Assembly: GCA_000750105.3 (NCBI GenBank)
Contig: JPHH03000032.1
Location: 124,001 to 188,000 of the forward strand
DNA: 64,000 bases
Source: Tolypocladium sp. Sup5 PDA-1
Lineage: Eukaryota > Ascomycota > Sordariomycetes > Hypocreales > Ophiocordycipitaceae
Reading direction: 5' to 3'
The notes beneath the pieces were generated by a model. That model was not told where the DNA came from and searched no databases. It saw only the letters and a program-made list of their open reading frames with translations. The translations under genes were made by a program, and so were the position numbers. Every line of letters starts with the position of its first letter. The stretch's first letter is position 1. Shown here in pieces: positions 44,659-55,937 of this stretch.

Positions 44659-47600
44659 CTACTGGACGTCCCTCACCACCCTGGCACCCACCCACGCATA
44701 GGGGTAGTTGCGCTGGTACCAGTTGACGAAGCTCCTGCGGCCGGCGATGCGCGGGTGCGTGGCCCACGAGCCGCCGAGGACGACGTTGTGCTTGCCGTCG
44801 AAGAAGTCGGCCGTGTAGGCCGGGTACAGCGGCATGGGCTCGAAGCCGGCGTGGCGGCGCAGCGGGGAGCTGGTCCACTCCCAGACGCCGCCCATGGCGG
44901 CCTGGCCGGCGAGGGCGTTGCCGCGGGCGGTGACGGGCAGGGGGTGCCAGTGCTTGAAGCCGACGTTTGCGCCGGCGAGGTCGATGAACAGCTCTGGGGA
45001 GCTGTCCTCGACGGTCGATGGCGGGTGGTATGGGGGGGTTTCCTCGACGCCGTCGTTGACGAGGTGACTTGCACACGTCTGTCAGAATCTCGCAGGTTTT
45101 TTTCAGGGGAAGATATACAAGGGAGGGATATGAGGACGTACCCGTTCACGGCGGGAACCCTGTTGGCCAGCTTGCTCCGCGTCGACAGCTCCTTCTGGCC
45201 CTCGACGTAGGCGTAGATGCTCTTGGCCTCCTCGAGCGTGGGCACGCGGCCGCCCATCCACGACGCGCAGCGGGCGAGCTCGTCGTACGAGGCGAAGACG
45301 GGCCAGTCGAGGGCGAGGCGGAGGGGCACGAGGCCGTAGACGGTGCGCACGGCCTTGCCCTGGAGAAAGGCCTCGGGGAGGCGGGTGGCCGAGTGGCCGT
45401 TGGCGGTGCCGTTGGTGGCGGCGTGGGTGCCGTTGGGGGTGTCGGAGGGGGTGGTCGAGGACCAGGAGGCGGGGATGGTGTCGATGTTGGCGCTGCACAT
45501 GTATCGGGCGTACTATTCAAGTCAGTATGTCTTCCGGAGGCTCGGTGTGAGGGTGGTGAGGGTCTACCTCTTCGTTGGTGATGGGGCGGCCCTTGGCCTG
45601 GAAGGCGTGGACAGTCTCCTTGCGCGCTGGCTTTTCATTGTCCCTGACAATATATCAGCACAGGGGCCACAAGTATGCGGGATACGCGAGGATAGGGAGT
45701 CGATCGTACCAGCCAAAGTGACGATCTGCGTCAGTTCCATCCTCGGGGTCGTCCATGCCAAGGGTGATGGTCTGCTCCGGGATATCGAACCACTCGTTCG
45801 GCACCCTCGCCTCGTACGCCTTGGCCGCCATCCGCTCAAAGTCGGGCCTCGCCGTGTGCGGCGGCGGCAGCGTCCTGTCGCTCTGCAGCATCATATACAG
45901 CAGCGTCTCGATGTGCATGATCTCATGCTCGAACCCGACCCAGACCGCGCGCCCAACAGCCCTCGGGATATTCTCCTGGCCGCCGGCGTACAAGCCGCGC
46001 AGGCGCTCCCGCACGCGGCCCTGGTACGCGGCGATCTGGTCCACGGGGGGCCACTCGGCGGGCACGGGCGAGTGGTCGTGGCACTGCTGCGGGTTGTCGA
46101 CGTCCGGGTCGATGCCGCGCTCGAAGATGGCGTGGAAGGACGCCGGGTGCGTGGGCGGCGCGTCCCGGATCGTCTTGGTGAGCTGGATGTCGAGGAAGGT
46201 CGGGATGTGGCCGAGGTAGAAGATGCACGCGTTGCGCAGCTTGATGGGCTTCTCGGTGAGCTCCTGCGGGGGGAGCATGCCCTTGGTGACGGTGTCCCAG
46301 GCGGACCAGAGGGCTTCCCAGTCCTGCATCGTGGGCAGGGGGGCGGCGGCGTAGAGGGTTGGGACCTTGCTGAAGGGGAGCTTTGCGCGCTGCAGCATGT
46401 GCAGGCCTGGGTGTTGTCAGTTGAGCTCGCCATCATCGCCATGATCACCATGTGCAGCAGTCAGGGGCAGTTACCGTATTCGCTGCCGCGGCTCCAGGCC
46501 TCGACCTCGCGCAGGCCGGCCTGCTTCCACAGCTTCTCGGAGCCGACGGGCGAGTACTTGAGGCTCTGCTCGATCTGGATGCGCTCGTGCGGCTTGATGA
46601 CCGAGCCGAGGACGGTCGTCTCGCGCACGGGGGAGAGGAAGGCCTGGTGGCGGCCGCCCTCGTCGTCGTAGACGTACTCGCCGATGACCTTCCAGTCGTC
46701 CAGGCGGAAGACTTGCTCGCCGTAGATTTCGTTGGCGTGCGCGAGGCCGTTGAGGATGAATCTGCGTCGTCAGCACCCGGTGGGCATGGTGTTAGTGGTG
46801 AGCCTTGCTTACTGGTGGGTGATGCCCTTGCTGTCTAGTCTCCAGGTTAGTATAGGGGGGGAAGTTGTTTGGGAAAGGGGCGTGTTGACCATTGTATGCG
46901 CGGCTGGAGGCTTTGTTAGTATAACAGACCATCTGGTAGAAACATGAAGGGGCGAAGCTCACTAGATCTTGTCTGGGTCGTCGCACGAGTCCACGCCGAC
47001 AATCATTGCATCATTCTCAGACTGCAAGAGGTCGGCAAAGTCGTGCAGGAAGTCGGCAGCCTCGTCGCGGTGGAAGTTGCCTGGCAGCGGCATCAGCACG
47101 AGCGAACCCCCATACTCTCGAGGCATGAGGCGTTACCAATGCTGGACCCGAGGTGCAGGATGCACTTGGGCCGGTCCACGAGCGCCGCCTGCTTCAACCA
47201 CTCGCGCCCGTCGTCGTACGTGCCCAGCAGGCCGTGGCAGGAGACGTACTTGAAGTCCGGGACGTGCGCCAGCGTGCGCTCCAGCTCCCGCTGCGACAGG
47301 TCGAGCGCGTAGTAGTCAATGGGCTTGGCCTGGTCCTCGAACGCCTGCAGGAGGAGACAGACCTTGCGCAGGTTACTTGGGCGTCGTGATCATGTCAGTC
47401 TCAGCATCCTCGAGGCACGCGCAACAACGACTGACCCGCTCCCCAGTTCAATCACCATGGCCCCGGCGGGGATGCGGCCCGCCAGCTCGGCGCTCGCCTG
47501 GCCGAGCAGCTCGATTTCATAGTTGGTGAGGTAGTACTCGTCCAGATACGTGATCTGGGGGGGGGTATGAGCGGAACGGAACTCGCGCTTCTTTCCCGTG

Positions 47601-47932
47601 GGCGGGCTTTTCTCTCAGGGCAATGGAGGGCGAGAGACGGAGACGGGACGACGTACATCCTCAAACAGCTGCAGGCCACGTTCGTCGTACAGCAGCAGGG
47701 TCGGCAGCCTGCGGACGCCGCCGTCGTCGGGGTTGAGCTGGGAGGCGACCTCGTCCTTGAGGTTGACCTCGACCTTGTCGCTGCGGATGTCGATGATGTC
47801 GACGGGCTGCTGCTGCTGCTGTTGATGCTGCTGTTGGTGCTGCTGTTGGTGCTGCTGCTTGTTAGTGGTAGCCACCTGCTTGCCGACGTGCGCCAGGTGG
47901 TGGCCGAGGACGGACTCCTTGACGGCGGGCAT
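44659..47932 (-). CDS. egt1: Ergothioneine synthase Egt1 (EgtD-EgtB fusion)
   Basis: Makes hercynine from histidine by SAM-dependent trimethylation, then joins it to cysteine with O2 to give the hercynyl-cysteine sulfoxide precursor of ergothioneine, an antioxidant thiol. Eleven exons: 47932-47657, 47554-47436, 47375-47137, 47080-46963, 46903-46890, 46834-46813, 46761-46475, 46406-45710, 45643-45568, 45512-45142 and 45067-44659, totalling 875 aa. The EgtD-like methyltransferase comes first (IELGSGNLRKV at about 127-137; LGSSIGN; FILNGL). The DinB/EgtB part supplies the iron ligands: His425 (YLGHIP), then His519 and His523 in the HX3HXE element HEIMHIE. A formylglycine-enzyme-like domain closes the protein (GGVWEWTSSPL, VLGGSWATHP, GARVV). 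The N-terminus has a Gln/His repeat. An in-frame ATG 48 nt upstream (47980) is an alternative start. Two exons are only 14 and 22 nt. Confidence 0.92.
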
Positions 47933-49779
47933 GATGGGCGATGGTCGTGTTGTTGGTAGGCGAGGCACAGGCGGATACATGTAACTCGGCAACGTTTCTT
48001 GACGGGTTGGATTTGGGGCTGAGATGAGATGAGATGAGATGAGATTGAGATGGGAAAGTCGAGTAGATATGGAACGGAAGAGCATTCTGATTCACCAGCT
48101 CAAAAGGCCATGTTCCGTCTAGCCCCGATCCATCCGCCCGTTTATTACAACCACCCGCATACGAGCCGGCGGCCATTGGACCGCAGCTACACAGCTGCAT
48201 CCATCTGCATGTGTACTCGTATGTACTCGTAATTACAGCTTCTCCTCACACCCGTGCCCATCAAGCTTTGGCGACGAGAGGCCCAGTGCCGACAGCTAAA
48301 CATAGCCGGGGGGGGGGGCCACTTTTTGGCTGGAGACACCACGTCGTCATGATGCAAGTCATGCACGTTCGCAACAGGGCAGAGGGACGCCAGAGGCGCG
48401 GCTTCGGGAACCGCGGGGACGCCATCTGATGCCAGGCGCATGGAATCAGAGCGCAGCTTCACGTGCTGACAGGAATTGCCCCAGGCGGTTCGCCAGGGGA
48501 AGCATGTCCAGGAACGTGCGGAGAGACAGGCCCGTGACGCAGCTAATGCCTGGACTTTGGAATCATGGAGCGCCCGCTTACACACGCATACGCCGAAGAA
48601 CAGCCCGCAGACCCCACGCGGAGCTCCTGGGACGAGCGAGTTGCGGCACAGCGTCGCCTCAGGGCAGGGCGGGTGCATGGTGGATGGGGGGGAGGGCATT
48701 GGCTTCAGCCTTCATCTAGATTAGGGCCGACGCCACTCGCTGGCGATGTGTTGGAGAAGGCCGTTGTGGAATGCGTTGGGGCAGTGGATGCGGATGCGGG
48801 ATGCGATGCCAGGGCCAGGCCGGCTCGTCGGTGGACGGCACGGGTAGTCGGATTTGTCAAGGGCGCGGCCGATGGGCTTGACTTGGCTTGTTGAACGAGT
48901 ATCATAATGTGGTGCGTGAATATCTCGGGTTGCGAATGGGCCTGGCGTGAACGCCTCCGTGACGGAAACATATCTGGAATCCTGGATGCGGAGGCAGAAT
49001 CGATGACGACGTGAGCGTATTAAACACTGGAAGGACTTGCCGGTTATGGACCGTTTGTAACCGCAGTTGATACCGGACAGGCAGCTCCGTCACACCCGCC
49101 TGGGCCGTTTCCATGGCGGGATGTTGCTGCTTCAGCCCTTGCAGACGGGGTTGATGCGGCGTCGTCTCCAGTGCCCCGTGGCATCGTCGACATGTGCCCG
49201 CCGTGCTCGATGCCGTGTAACGCTGACGGGAACTCGGCTGATTCCTGACGTCGACGGCAGGGAAGAGTCGACCCCGCCATGGGGTTCGAATTGGCAGCTC
49301 CATCCGGGCCCCGCCGCGCCCAAGCCGCAGATGACATCGTGATCTCGACGCATCTCGACGCATCTTGACGCATCTGTGAGGCACGGATCTTGCTTACATT
49401 CAGAGAATTCCGCCTCTAGTGCAGCGCTGCAAGTACAGCGCTGGCTTCTGCCGTGGGCCTCCTTTTCTCAAAGGCATGCGCCAGACACAGATTGACTTTT
49501 AGGGCAAGGATCAAACGTGGAAGAGTGCGAATCACACATGGCGAACCGACTACTCGCAACATATTCGACATGTGCGTCAGCGGACTCGTTTCGGTTTGAA
49601 CGTCTCCAAAGATATCAGAATCCCGTGGTATGGTAACCTTTGCTTTCTTAAGAAACGAGACGGCTCATCGTTGTTTCATTACTCCAAACAGAAAACCTCC
49701 GTATGATGCACCACCGTCGCCTGCCGAACCATGACTACGCGGGGCCAACTTATAACCTCATCACTTCATATCCGCATGC
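47933..49779. other. Intergenic region upstream of egt1
   Basis: 1.85 kb with no supportable gene. It contains the egt1 promoter (minus strand), a GAGAT array at 48021-48045, an 11-base G run near 48308-48318 and the 3' flank of the minus-strand gene at its right. Confidence 0.5.
48021..48045. repeat. GAGAT pentanucleotide microsatellite
   Basis: Five perfect tandem GAGAT units about 90 bp upstream of the egt1 start codon, so within its promoter or leader. Confidence 0.9.
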
Positions 49780-51369
49780 TTACCAACTCCTGATGCGTGC
49801 CGGAGGGTTTGCCCTCAGCACCGTCTCCCTCCGCCGCCGCTCAACCGGTTGCAGTAACGTCCTGGACAGGGGCGGCGCCGTCTTCTCGCCCGCGCGGTGA
49901 CGGAGCTGGAACGGGGGACGCGACTCCAGCATCTTGGGGCCAAGCCTGTAGTCCTTATTCGCTCCCATTGACGCCCTCCAGGCTTCGTGCTGGTCTGCGT
50001 TCGGGTGCCGGGGCGGCGGCGGCAGGTTGCTGAAGCAGCGCGCAATCATGACGAAGAACTTGAGGATAAAGAGGATGGCTGGGATCCTGAGCAGGTCGTG
50101 GACTGCCTCGTCGGCGTTTTCGGAGCGTGAGGGCTCGCTGTCGATGGCGATGGATGCCGTGTCGTCGTCTTCTGGTGTCTTGGGGGCCGAGGGCTCGTCT
50201 GCTTCCTGCAGCCGGACATGGGCTGCCAGATCACCGTTGGCCCGGGAGTCGAACCGCCTGTTGAAGAGCAGCAAGATGGGATCCTCATCGCCAGCTGCGG
50301 GGCGGCGACGACCCTCGGTTACCGGCTGTCTGCCACCGTTCATTTGATGGCCCACGCTCGGCGAAAGCCTCCCCGGCGAAAGCCTCGCCGGTGCCTGACT
50401 TGCATGCTCCGGCGCAAACAGCGCGGGCATCGGGTCCGGCACCTCCACGGGCCCCTTTTCCACATTCTCCTCCTGCATGGCCTTGTCCAGCCCCCGGGCC
50501 AGCGCGTCGAGGCTCTTGTCAAAGGCCATGCTGCCGCTAAAGTCCATGTGCGTGAGCGTCGAGTTGTCCCGGCGGCGCGACCACGAGGAAAAGGTCAGCC
50601 AGTCGTGCTTGAGCTGGCGGCCCTTGCTGCGCAGCTTGCCCTCGACCTCGACGCGCATGAAGACGGGCCGCTGGCTGTGCTCAAACGCAAAGGCCGTGTG
50701 GTACTCCTGGCTGTGCGCCTGGTCCGGGTCGAGCGCGTTCTCGCTCAGCTCCCACTGCAGGGTGCGCAGGCCGAAGCCGCCCTTGGGCCGGCCGACGAGG
50801 CCGCGGAAGGCCCAGCGCCCGGCCCTTTCGTGCACCGTGCTGGACTCGTAGCCCATGCCGCCGACGTCGACGCCCGCGACGCCGATGTTGGGCGTGAGCT
50901 TCGTCGCCCGGTTCTCCGAGGCCGTCGTCTTGCTGCCGGTGAGGTAGCGCGGGCCGTAGTGCTCGGTGAGCTGGACGGTGTAGTCAGAGCCGGACGAGCC
51001 GTTCCTGTCCCGCGGCTGCATCCGCTTGTGCGGCGCGACGAGGGCGTACGAGGCCGTGTCCTCGCTGAGGGTGATGAAGACGCTCGCGCACTCGAGCCAG
51101 TACCCGTGCGGCTGCTTGAAGGTGATGTCCATGTACACGATGCCCGCCGGGTGCTTGTCGTTGCCCAGCACGCCCCATTGGGCCTTCTTCCAGTGGTACT
51201 TGCAGTCGATGTCGACCTTGCCGATGCTCGCGGACCCGACGCAGAGGTGCGAGCCGCGCGCCGCCTCCTCGTCGAACCGCTCAAAGTCGTTGCGCCCGAA
51301 GCGCCGGACCCGGATCGGAGGCCCCCGCGCCGCGCGAGGCCGTGGAAGTGGGGCTGTGGGCCGGCTCAT
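49780..51369 (-). CDS. Uncharacterised fungal protein with a C-terminal hydrophobic segment
   Basis: 529 aa from the ATG at 51369; the open frame extends further upstream but only from a GTG. The first about 320 residues look globular and beta-rich, with FGRNDFERFDEEAARGSHLCVG, then DITFKQPHGYWLECASVFITL, TEHYGPRYLTGSK and RAGRWAFRGLVGRPKGGFGLRTLQWEL as the most conserved-looking parts (each longer stretch is continuous in the translation). A disordered Pro/Arg/Asp-rich section follows. A hydrophobic helix (IPAILFILKFFVMIARCF) lies at about residue 440, then a basic Pro-rich tail. I recognise no named domain. The hydrophobic segment could be a membrane tail or an amphipathic lipid-binding helix. 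Divergent from the next plus-strand gene. Confidence 0.68.
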   Translation of the reverse strand: MSRPTAPLPRPRAARGPPIRVRRFGRNDFERFDEEAARGSHLCVGSASIGKVDIDCKYHWKKAQWGVLGNDKHPAGIVYMDITFKQPHGYWLECASVFITLSEDTASYALVAPHKRMQPRDRNGSSGSDYTVQLTEHYGPRYLTGSKTTASENRATKLTPNIGVAGVDVGGMGYESSTVHERAGRWAFRGLVGRPKGGFGLRTLQWELSENALDPDQAHSQEYHTAFAFEHSQRPVFMRVEVEGKLRSKGRQLKHDWLTFSSWSRRRDNSTLTHMDFSGSMAFDKSLDALARGLDKAMQEENVEKGPVEVPDPMPALFAPEHASQAPARLSPGRLSPSVGHQMNGGRQPVTEGRRRPAAGDEDPILLLFNRRFDSRANGDLAAHVRLQEADEPSAPKTPEDDDTASIAIDSEPSRSENADEAVHDLLRIPAILFILKFFVMIARCFSNLPPPPRHPNADQHEAWRASMGANKDYRLGPKMLESRPPFQLRHRAGEKTAPPLSRTLLQPVERRRRETVLRANPPARIRSW

Positions 51370-51798
51370 GGCCGCGGAGTCGAGTCGCGGGGACGGCGGT
51401 GCCCGATGCGGACGCAGTTTCAAGGCGAAAAAAGGCCTCGGCCAGGCCAGGTGAAGCTCGCGAAGCGCAGAGGGAGACGGAGCGGCGACGCTGGGGACGT
51501 GCTCGGTTTTAAGGCTGCCTAGTAGGCGGCCTCGGGCCTGCAGGGTGAGGCGCTTGCGATGCAGCACAAGCCAGTAGAACGAGGCGCCCGGACGGGAGCA
51601 GGCAGGGGTTGTCAGCTCACAGCCACTATTTTATGCAACCTCAGCCTGCAGAGCGGCTGTACTGCTCCCATCTCGGTGAGAGGCTAGCTATTTATGAGGG
51701 GCCCGGTTGAGGCTCATGCTCACATTTGATCCAAGCTGTCCTCTGTCCCCCGTCCTCTATCCTCTCGACACCCTCGGCGCGCCATCAATGATGGCAGC
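51370..51798. promoter_or_regulatory. Short divergent promoter region
   Basis: 429 bp between two start codons facing apart. It includes TATA-like AT patches (ctatttatgag near 51688 and attttatgc near 51630) and pyrimidine-rich sequence just before the plus-strand ATG (about 51735-51780). Confidence 0.5.
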
Positions 51799-54700
51799 AT
51801 GGACAGCCACAATGTTAGAGTATCCGCGTACAGGAGTCCCCCTCGGCCTACCCCGGTGCCTCACGATGCACAAAAGCGACGCGAAGAAGAGTTTAGGATG
51901 CGAGAAGAGTTCAAGAGGCGAGAGCGAGCGCGGGCTCTTCGACCGCTGACCCCATCACCACCACCGCTACCACCGCCGCCGCGGCAGCGTTTCCCGTGGG
52001 ATGATCCATATGGCCAGTTTGGATATCCCGTTTCTGGACAGCTGGGGCACTATGTCCCTGCTCCGGGGCAAGACAAGCCGTCGGCGGATTCGGGCTACGG
52101 AACAGCCTCCTACCAGCAGACCGCGACTTCACAATATCCCGTGGGCTCATACTACCCAGAAGCCTCGCAGTACCCGGCCAGCGCCTACTACGGTTATCCG
52201 GGCCCGTACTATTCGTATCCAGCAGGGTCATACTATCCATACGGATACGCAGCTGGATCAGTCTACCGAACGGCCCAGCCTGCTGCTGCTCTTCCTCCGT
52301 CACACACCCCCATTGTCATCAACAACAACGTCTTCCAAGGTGGGCCAGATGACGAGTATTCGCCAGACGTACAGCCTCGAGATACGTCGAAGCAGGGGAC
52401 GGGACCTCATCACGATGCTGAGCCTGACGTCTATATTCGCCGCCAGTACCCGCCTCCTCCTCCAAACCAACACGCAAGAGCCACTGGACCTAAGAAACTA
52501 CCCGCGACGCCGTCAAAGGTAGCCATCAAGGAAACCGACGAGCCGCAAATTATCATCAACAACAACATCTACAACACGCATGAATCGGACAGTGAGTATG
52601 CCAGTGATCTCGAAGACGCAGACAAACGGCCAGACCGGGCGCCTCGGTCAGCAATGCGCAAGAATCTGCGCAAGGATAAAGCGACTCTAGAGGAGTCCGA
52701 GAAGCCGCTCAGCTTTCGCCTGAACCCGCTGGCGCCGCAAGACGTTACGGTGCATATGTCGCTTGACGCTACAGACGACCTGGAGGGCGTTCTCGAGGAG
52801 CATTCGAAACTGCGGAGGCTGGGACACTTCAAAGCCGCCATTACGCATTTTGAAGATCACCTGGAGCACTTTCTCGACAACAAGTACGTGCTTGTTCAAC
52901 ACGGCCAGTGTCTTCTTGAAGCCAAGCAGTACAAGCGACTCGCCAACCTCGCCAAAGACTACCCGCCCAAGCCGTCCGAGGAGGCGCTGCAATTAAGCTG
53001 GAACATTCTCCTCCAAAAAGCCGAGGTTGAGAGTGCGCTCGAGTTTCCTGTACTGCAGGACACATCCAAGCTGGTCAAAAGCGCTCTACACCTGGTTCAA
53101 GCAAGTTGGCCGCGGCTCGACTCTACAGAAGTGGGCAGACCCTCACCCCAGTCACCGTTCGCTGGACAGCGACTTACACGCAGCAGATGCAGATACTGGC
53201 CCATTCCATCAGTCTTTCCGACGTGTTTGTGACGTGGATAGAGCCTGACCAGTGGAAGCAACTTTACGAGCACCTGCACGGGGACGGCCTCATCTGGGAG
53301 TTTCGAGATCTCTTCTTGGAGCTCGGGCAACTAGTCGGCGCCGAAGAAGCATTGAGTAAGCTCATCGACGTAAATGCACCTGAGAATTCCGCAGAAGAGC
53401 TCATCGACCGCCTGCATGCCGATTGGGACGGTCAAGACGAGTCGTCCTTGTACGCCCTGATCGACATCTTTGCCTCTCTCGGCCTGGCATTCATTGGACA
53501 GCCGGCGCAAGAGTCAAGTAGGAGAAAATGCCTAAACATTGCTGAAAAACACACCGACGCTCTGGTAAGCGACAACGACGAAATGGCCCACTGCCGTCCG
53601 TGCCTTCGGTATGTGATGGCGATGGTTCTCATAGAAAGTTATGGTGAGCCAGGGGAACGATATGGCTCCATATCGTTCCCGGACCACCGAAGAGGCGATT
53701 TGCTCCTCTCTAGACACTTGTTCCCGGCCGAGTCGCTGCCTATATATGCTCCTGTCGAAGACGAGACCCCGTCATGGCGTCCAAGCAACACGGATCCCGA
53801 TTATGGGATTTGGAAGTTCAAAACCGAAGCGGTGTTGGAGCTGGCAGAAAAGCTGGGAGATGTCGAGATGCAGGCAGCGTGTCTGCAGGAGCTGATGTAC
53901 CAGGGCGAGGAAGAAGCAGAGCATGCCCTGGAGCGGCTCGAGCACCTGTGGCTGTCTGCCGGGAGCCTGGCGAAGGCGCACCAGACGCAGCTGTTCCGCT
54001 ACATGGTGGCTACAACTCCTGTGGACCGCGAACAGCTGCGTCGAGATATTCTCGCGGGCGGCGAGTTTGGCTTCGCGGGGTTCTGGGAGGGCTATGCGCA
54101 GCACATGGTCCTTCGGGCCTTGACCCCGAAGGCTCGCGAGAAGGAGGTTTACCTTGCTAGAGCCGAGGCCATGAAGATGTCCATCCGGCAGCTGCACGAG
54201 TCCCGAGGCACGTCCCGCTATCAGAAAACCACCTTGAACTGCGAAGGCAACGGAAAAGAGGCAAAGCCGGCAGACAAGGCCACGTCCTACAACGAATGGC
54301 GCAGCCAAAAGTTGGGCCAAATCAACAACGACCGGCCGCTGGGTGATGAGCCGAAGGGCAATGGCAAAGCCAAGTACATTAAACAGAATGTGGGCCGCAG
54401 GGGCAACGACCGCGGCACGGCGAAGGATACCGACAAGAACGAAGACCCTAGACTCCGCCTGATAAGACGCCAGATTGAGCGTGACCAAAAGGAGACGAGG
54501 AGGCTGGAGCGGCGGACGGCGAGGGTAAGGGAGGCCACCGAGGCGCTGGAGAAGGAGACGGAGGCGCTCAGACGGCTGCGCTGGGACAAGGCGCAGGCAC
54601 AGCGGGAGAGGGAGCTGGCGAAGCATAACTTGAGGCGAGTGGGGACATTGTCAGAGGAAGAAGTCCTCAGCAGCGACGAGGAACACAGCGGGAGCCACAC

Positions 54701-55111
54701 GGATGGCGAGTCGCACTTGTCGAGGACGGCGAGGGTCGACGACTACGAGGGGAGCTCGGATCCCGAGGAGAACCGCTTCAAGGGCAACCGGCCGGAACTA
54801 GGTGAGTTTCCTTGACATATCCCCCGGCACACTCGAACGTGGCATACTGATTGCGATGTGGCGCAGTGCCGGAGCGCGTGCCGGGCCAGCTGATGATAGG
54901 GTTCCCGGGGTACGATGCCACCAGCAAGGGCGGTCGCGATGAGAGCCCGAGTGTGAGTAGTGGCGGTAGGAGTAGGAGTCGGAGTGTGAGCAGTGGCAGT
55001 CGGAGTAGGAGTAGGAGTAGGGGGAGGGGGAGGAGCATCGGCAGCCGCTCGGATAGTCGCAGAACCCGAAGTGAAAGTGAACCGGGAACGAGGATAATAC
55101 ATGTGAGGTAG
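51799..55111 (+). CDS. Uncharacterised SR-tailed helical-repeat protein with an apparent -1 frameshift
   Basis: Product of about 1080 aa if the two frames are one protein. The first frame (51799 to about 53120) has a charged start, a Tyr/Pro/Ser/Gly-rich low-complexity section (about 60-165), two similar motifs IVINNNVF and IIINNNIY, and then a TPR-like helical region (LRRLGHFKAAITHFEDHL, GQCLLEAKQYKRLANLA). The second frame (about 53120 to 54801) continues with RSGQTLTPVTVRW, LHGDGLIWEFRDLFLELG, LYALIDIFASLGL and an Arg/Glu-rich coiled coil. A 65-nt intron (54802-54866) leads to an SR-rich last exon ending HVR. The frames overlap near 53090-53232, and no sensible intron joins them; one missing base at about 53117-53122 would. 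An assembly deletion, a real mutation or recoding are possible. Function unknown. Confidence 0.62.
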
Positions 55112-55937
55112 CGATGGACGACGAGGTGGACGGGCCTGGGACGAGGAGATGGTGACGTGGTTTAGAGGAGAGGGAGGTATGTCAATATACATTAACCATG
55201 AACGAAGCAAGCGTGCTGCCTTGGGTTCCCAAGATGCAATCTCACAATGTATTCAATGGGGAACTGCTTTGTTTATTATGAGGTCGAGGTTGTGCACCTG
55301 CTGATGGTGGAGAGAAAAGAGTGGAGGAGACGAGGAAGAGAGGAACAGGGGAACAGGGCTTGCAGGGGAAGACGTCAGCACCTTGGCTCCGGCCTCAGGT
55401 ACCCTAGATGACCTGACCTTCAACATCTCAACCACCGGCCGCCGTGCAGCAAGTTACCTGGTGGTCAAGGCCCAGTTCTAAATCCAGTCAGGGCACGCGC
55501 TAAATCAGAGTTAGAAACGCGGGATCCCTGACCTCAAGCTCGAAGCGTGTCGAAAGTTGGGCATCTGGCGTCACCTCCCCCGCTGTTGCAGTCGCCGACG
55601 ACCAATGACGTCGTTGAGGGGCGTCGAGAGGCCTCACCAGGGACGGGCCAGGCGCTTCCACGACCAACCAAGCCAGTGGATGAAGAACTGCCTCCTCTTC
55701 AGCGTCTATGAATCTCTGCAGCTGCAGTCTTATTTTTAAATTGACTCTTTAAAGTTATTACAAAGATCACGCTGTCTGGCCTTGATTGTAGTGTGGAAGC
55801 CTCTATTTATCCCAGGGAGTCAGGAACATCTGCAAGCCCACCATCACCCCGCGGTGTCGCGACGACAGCTGCCTTCTTCCTCCTACATACTTTACATCAC
55901 GAGCTGGGTCTCGTGAATCGGCAACGCATAGCCCAAC
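55112..55937. other. Intergenic region
   Basis: 826 bp holding the 3' flank of the SR-tailed gene and the promoter of the senescence-domain gene. No gene seen. Confidence 0.5.

Noticed and set aside
53103..53126. Candidate 24-nt intron to explain the frameshift
   Set aside because: Far too short for splicing, and it leads into the wrong frame.
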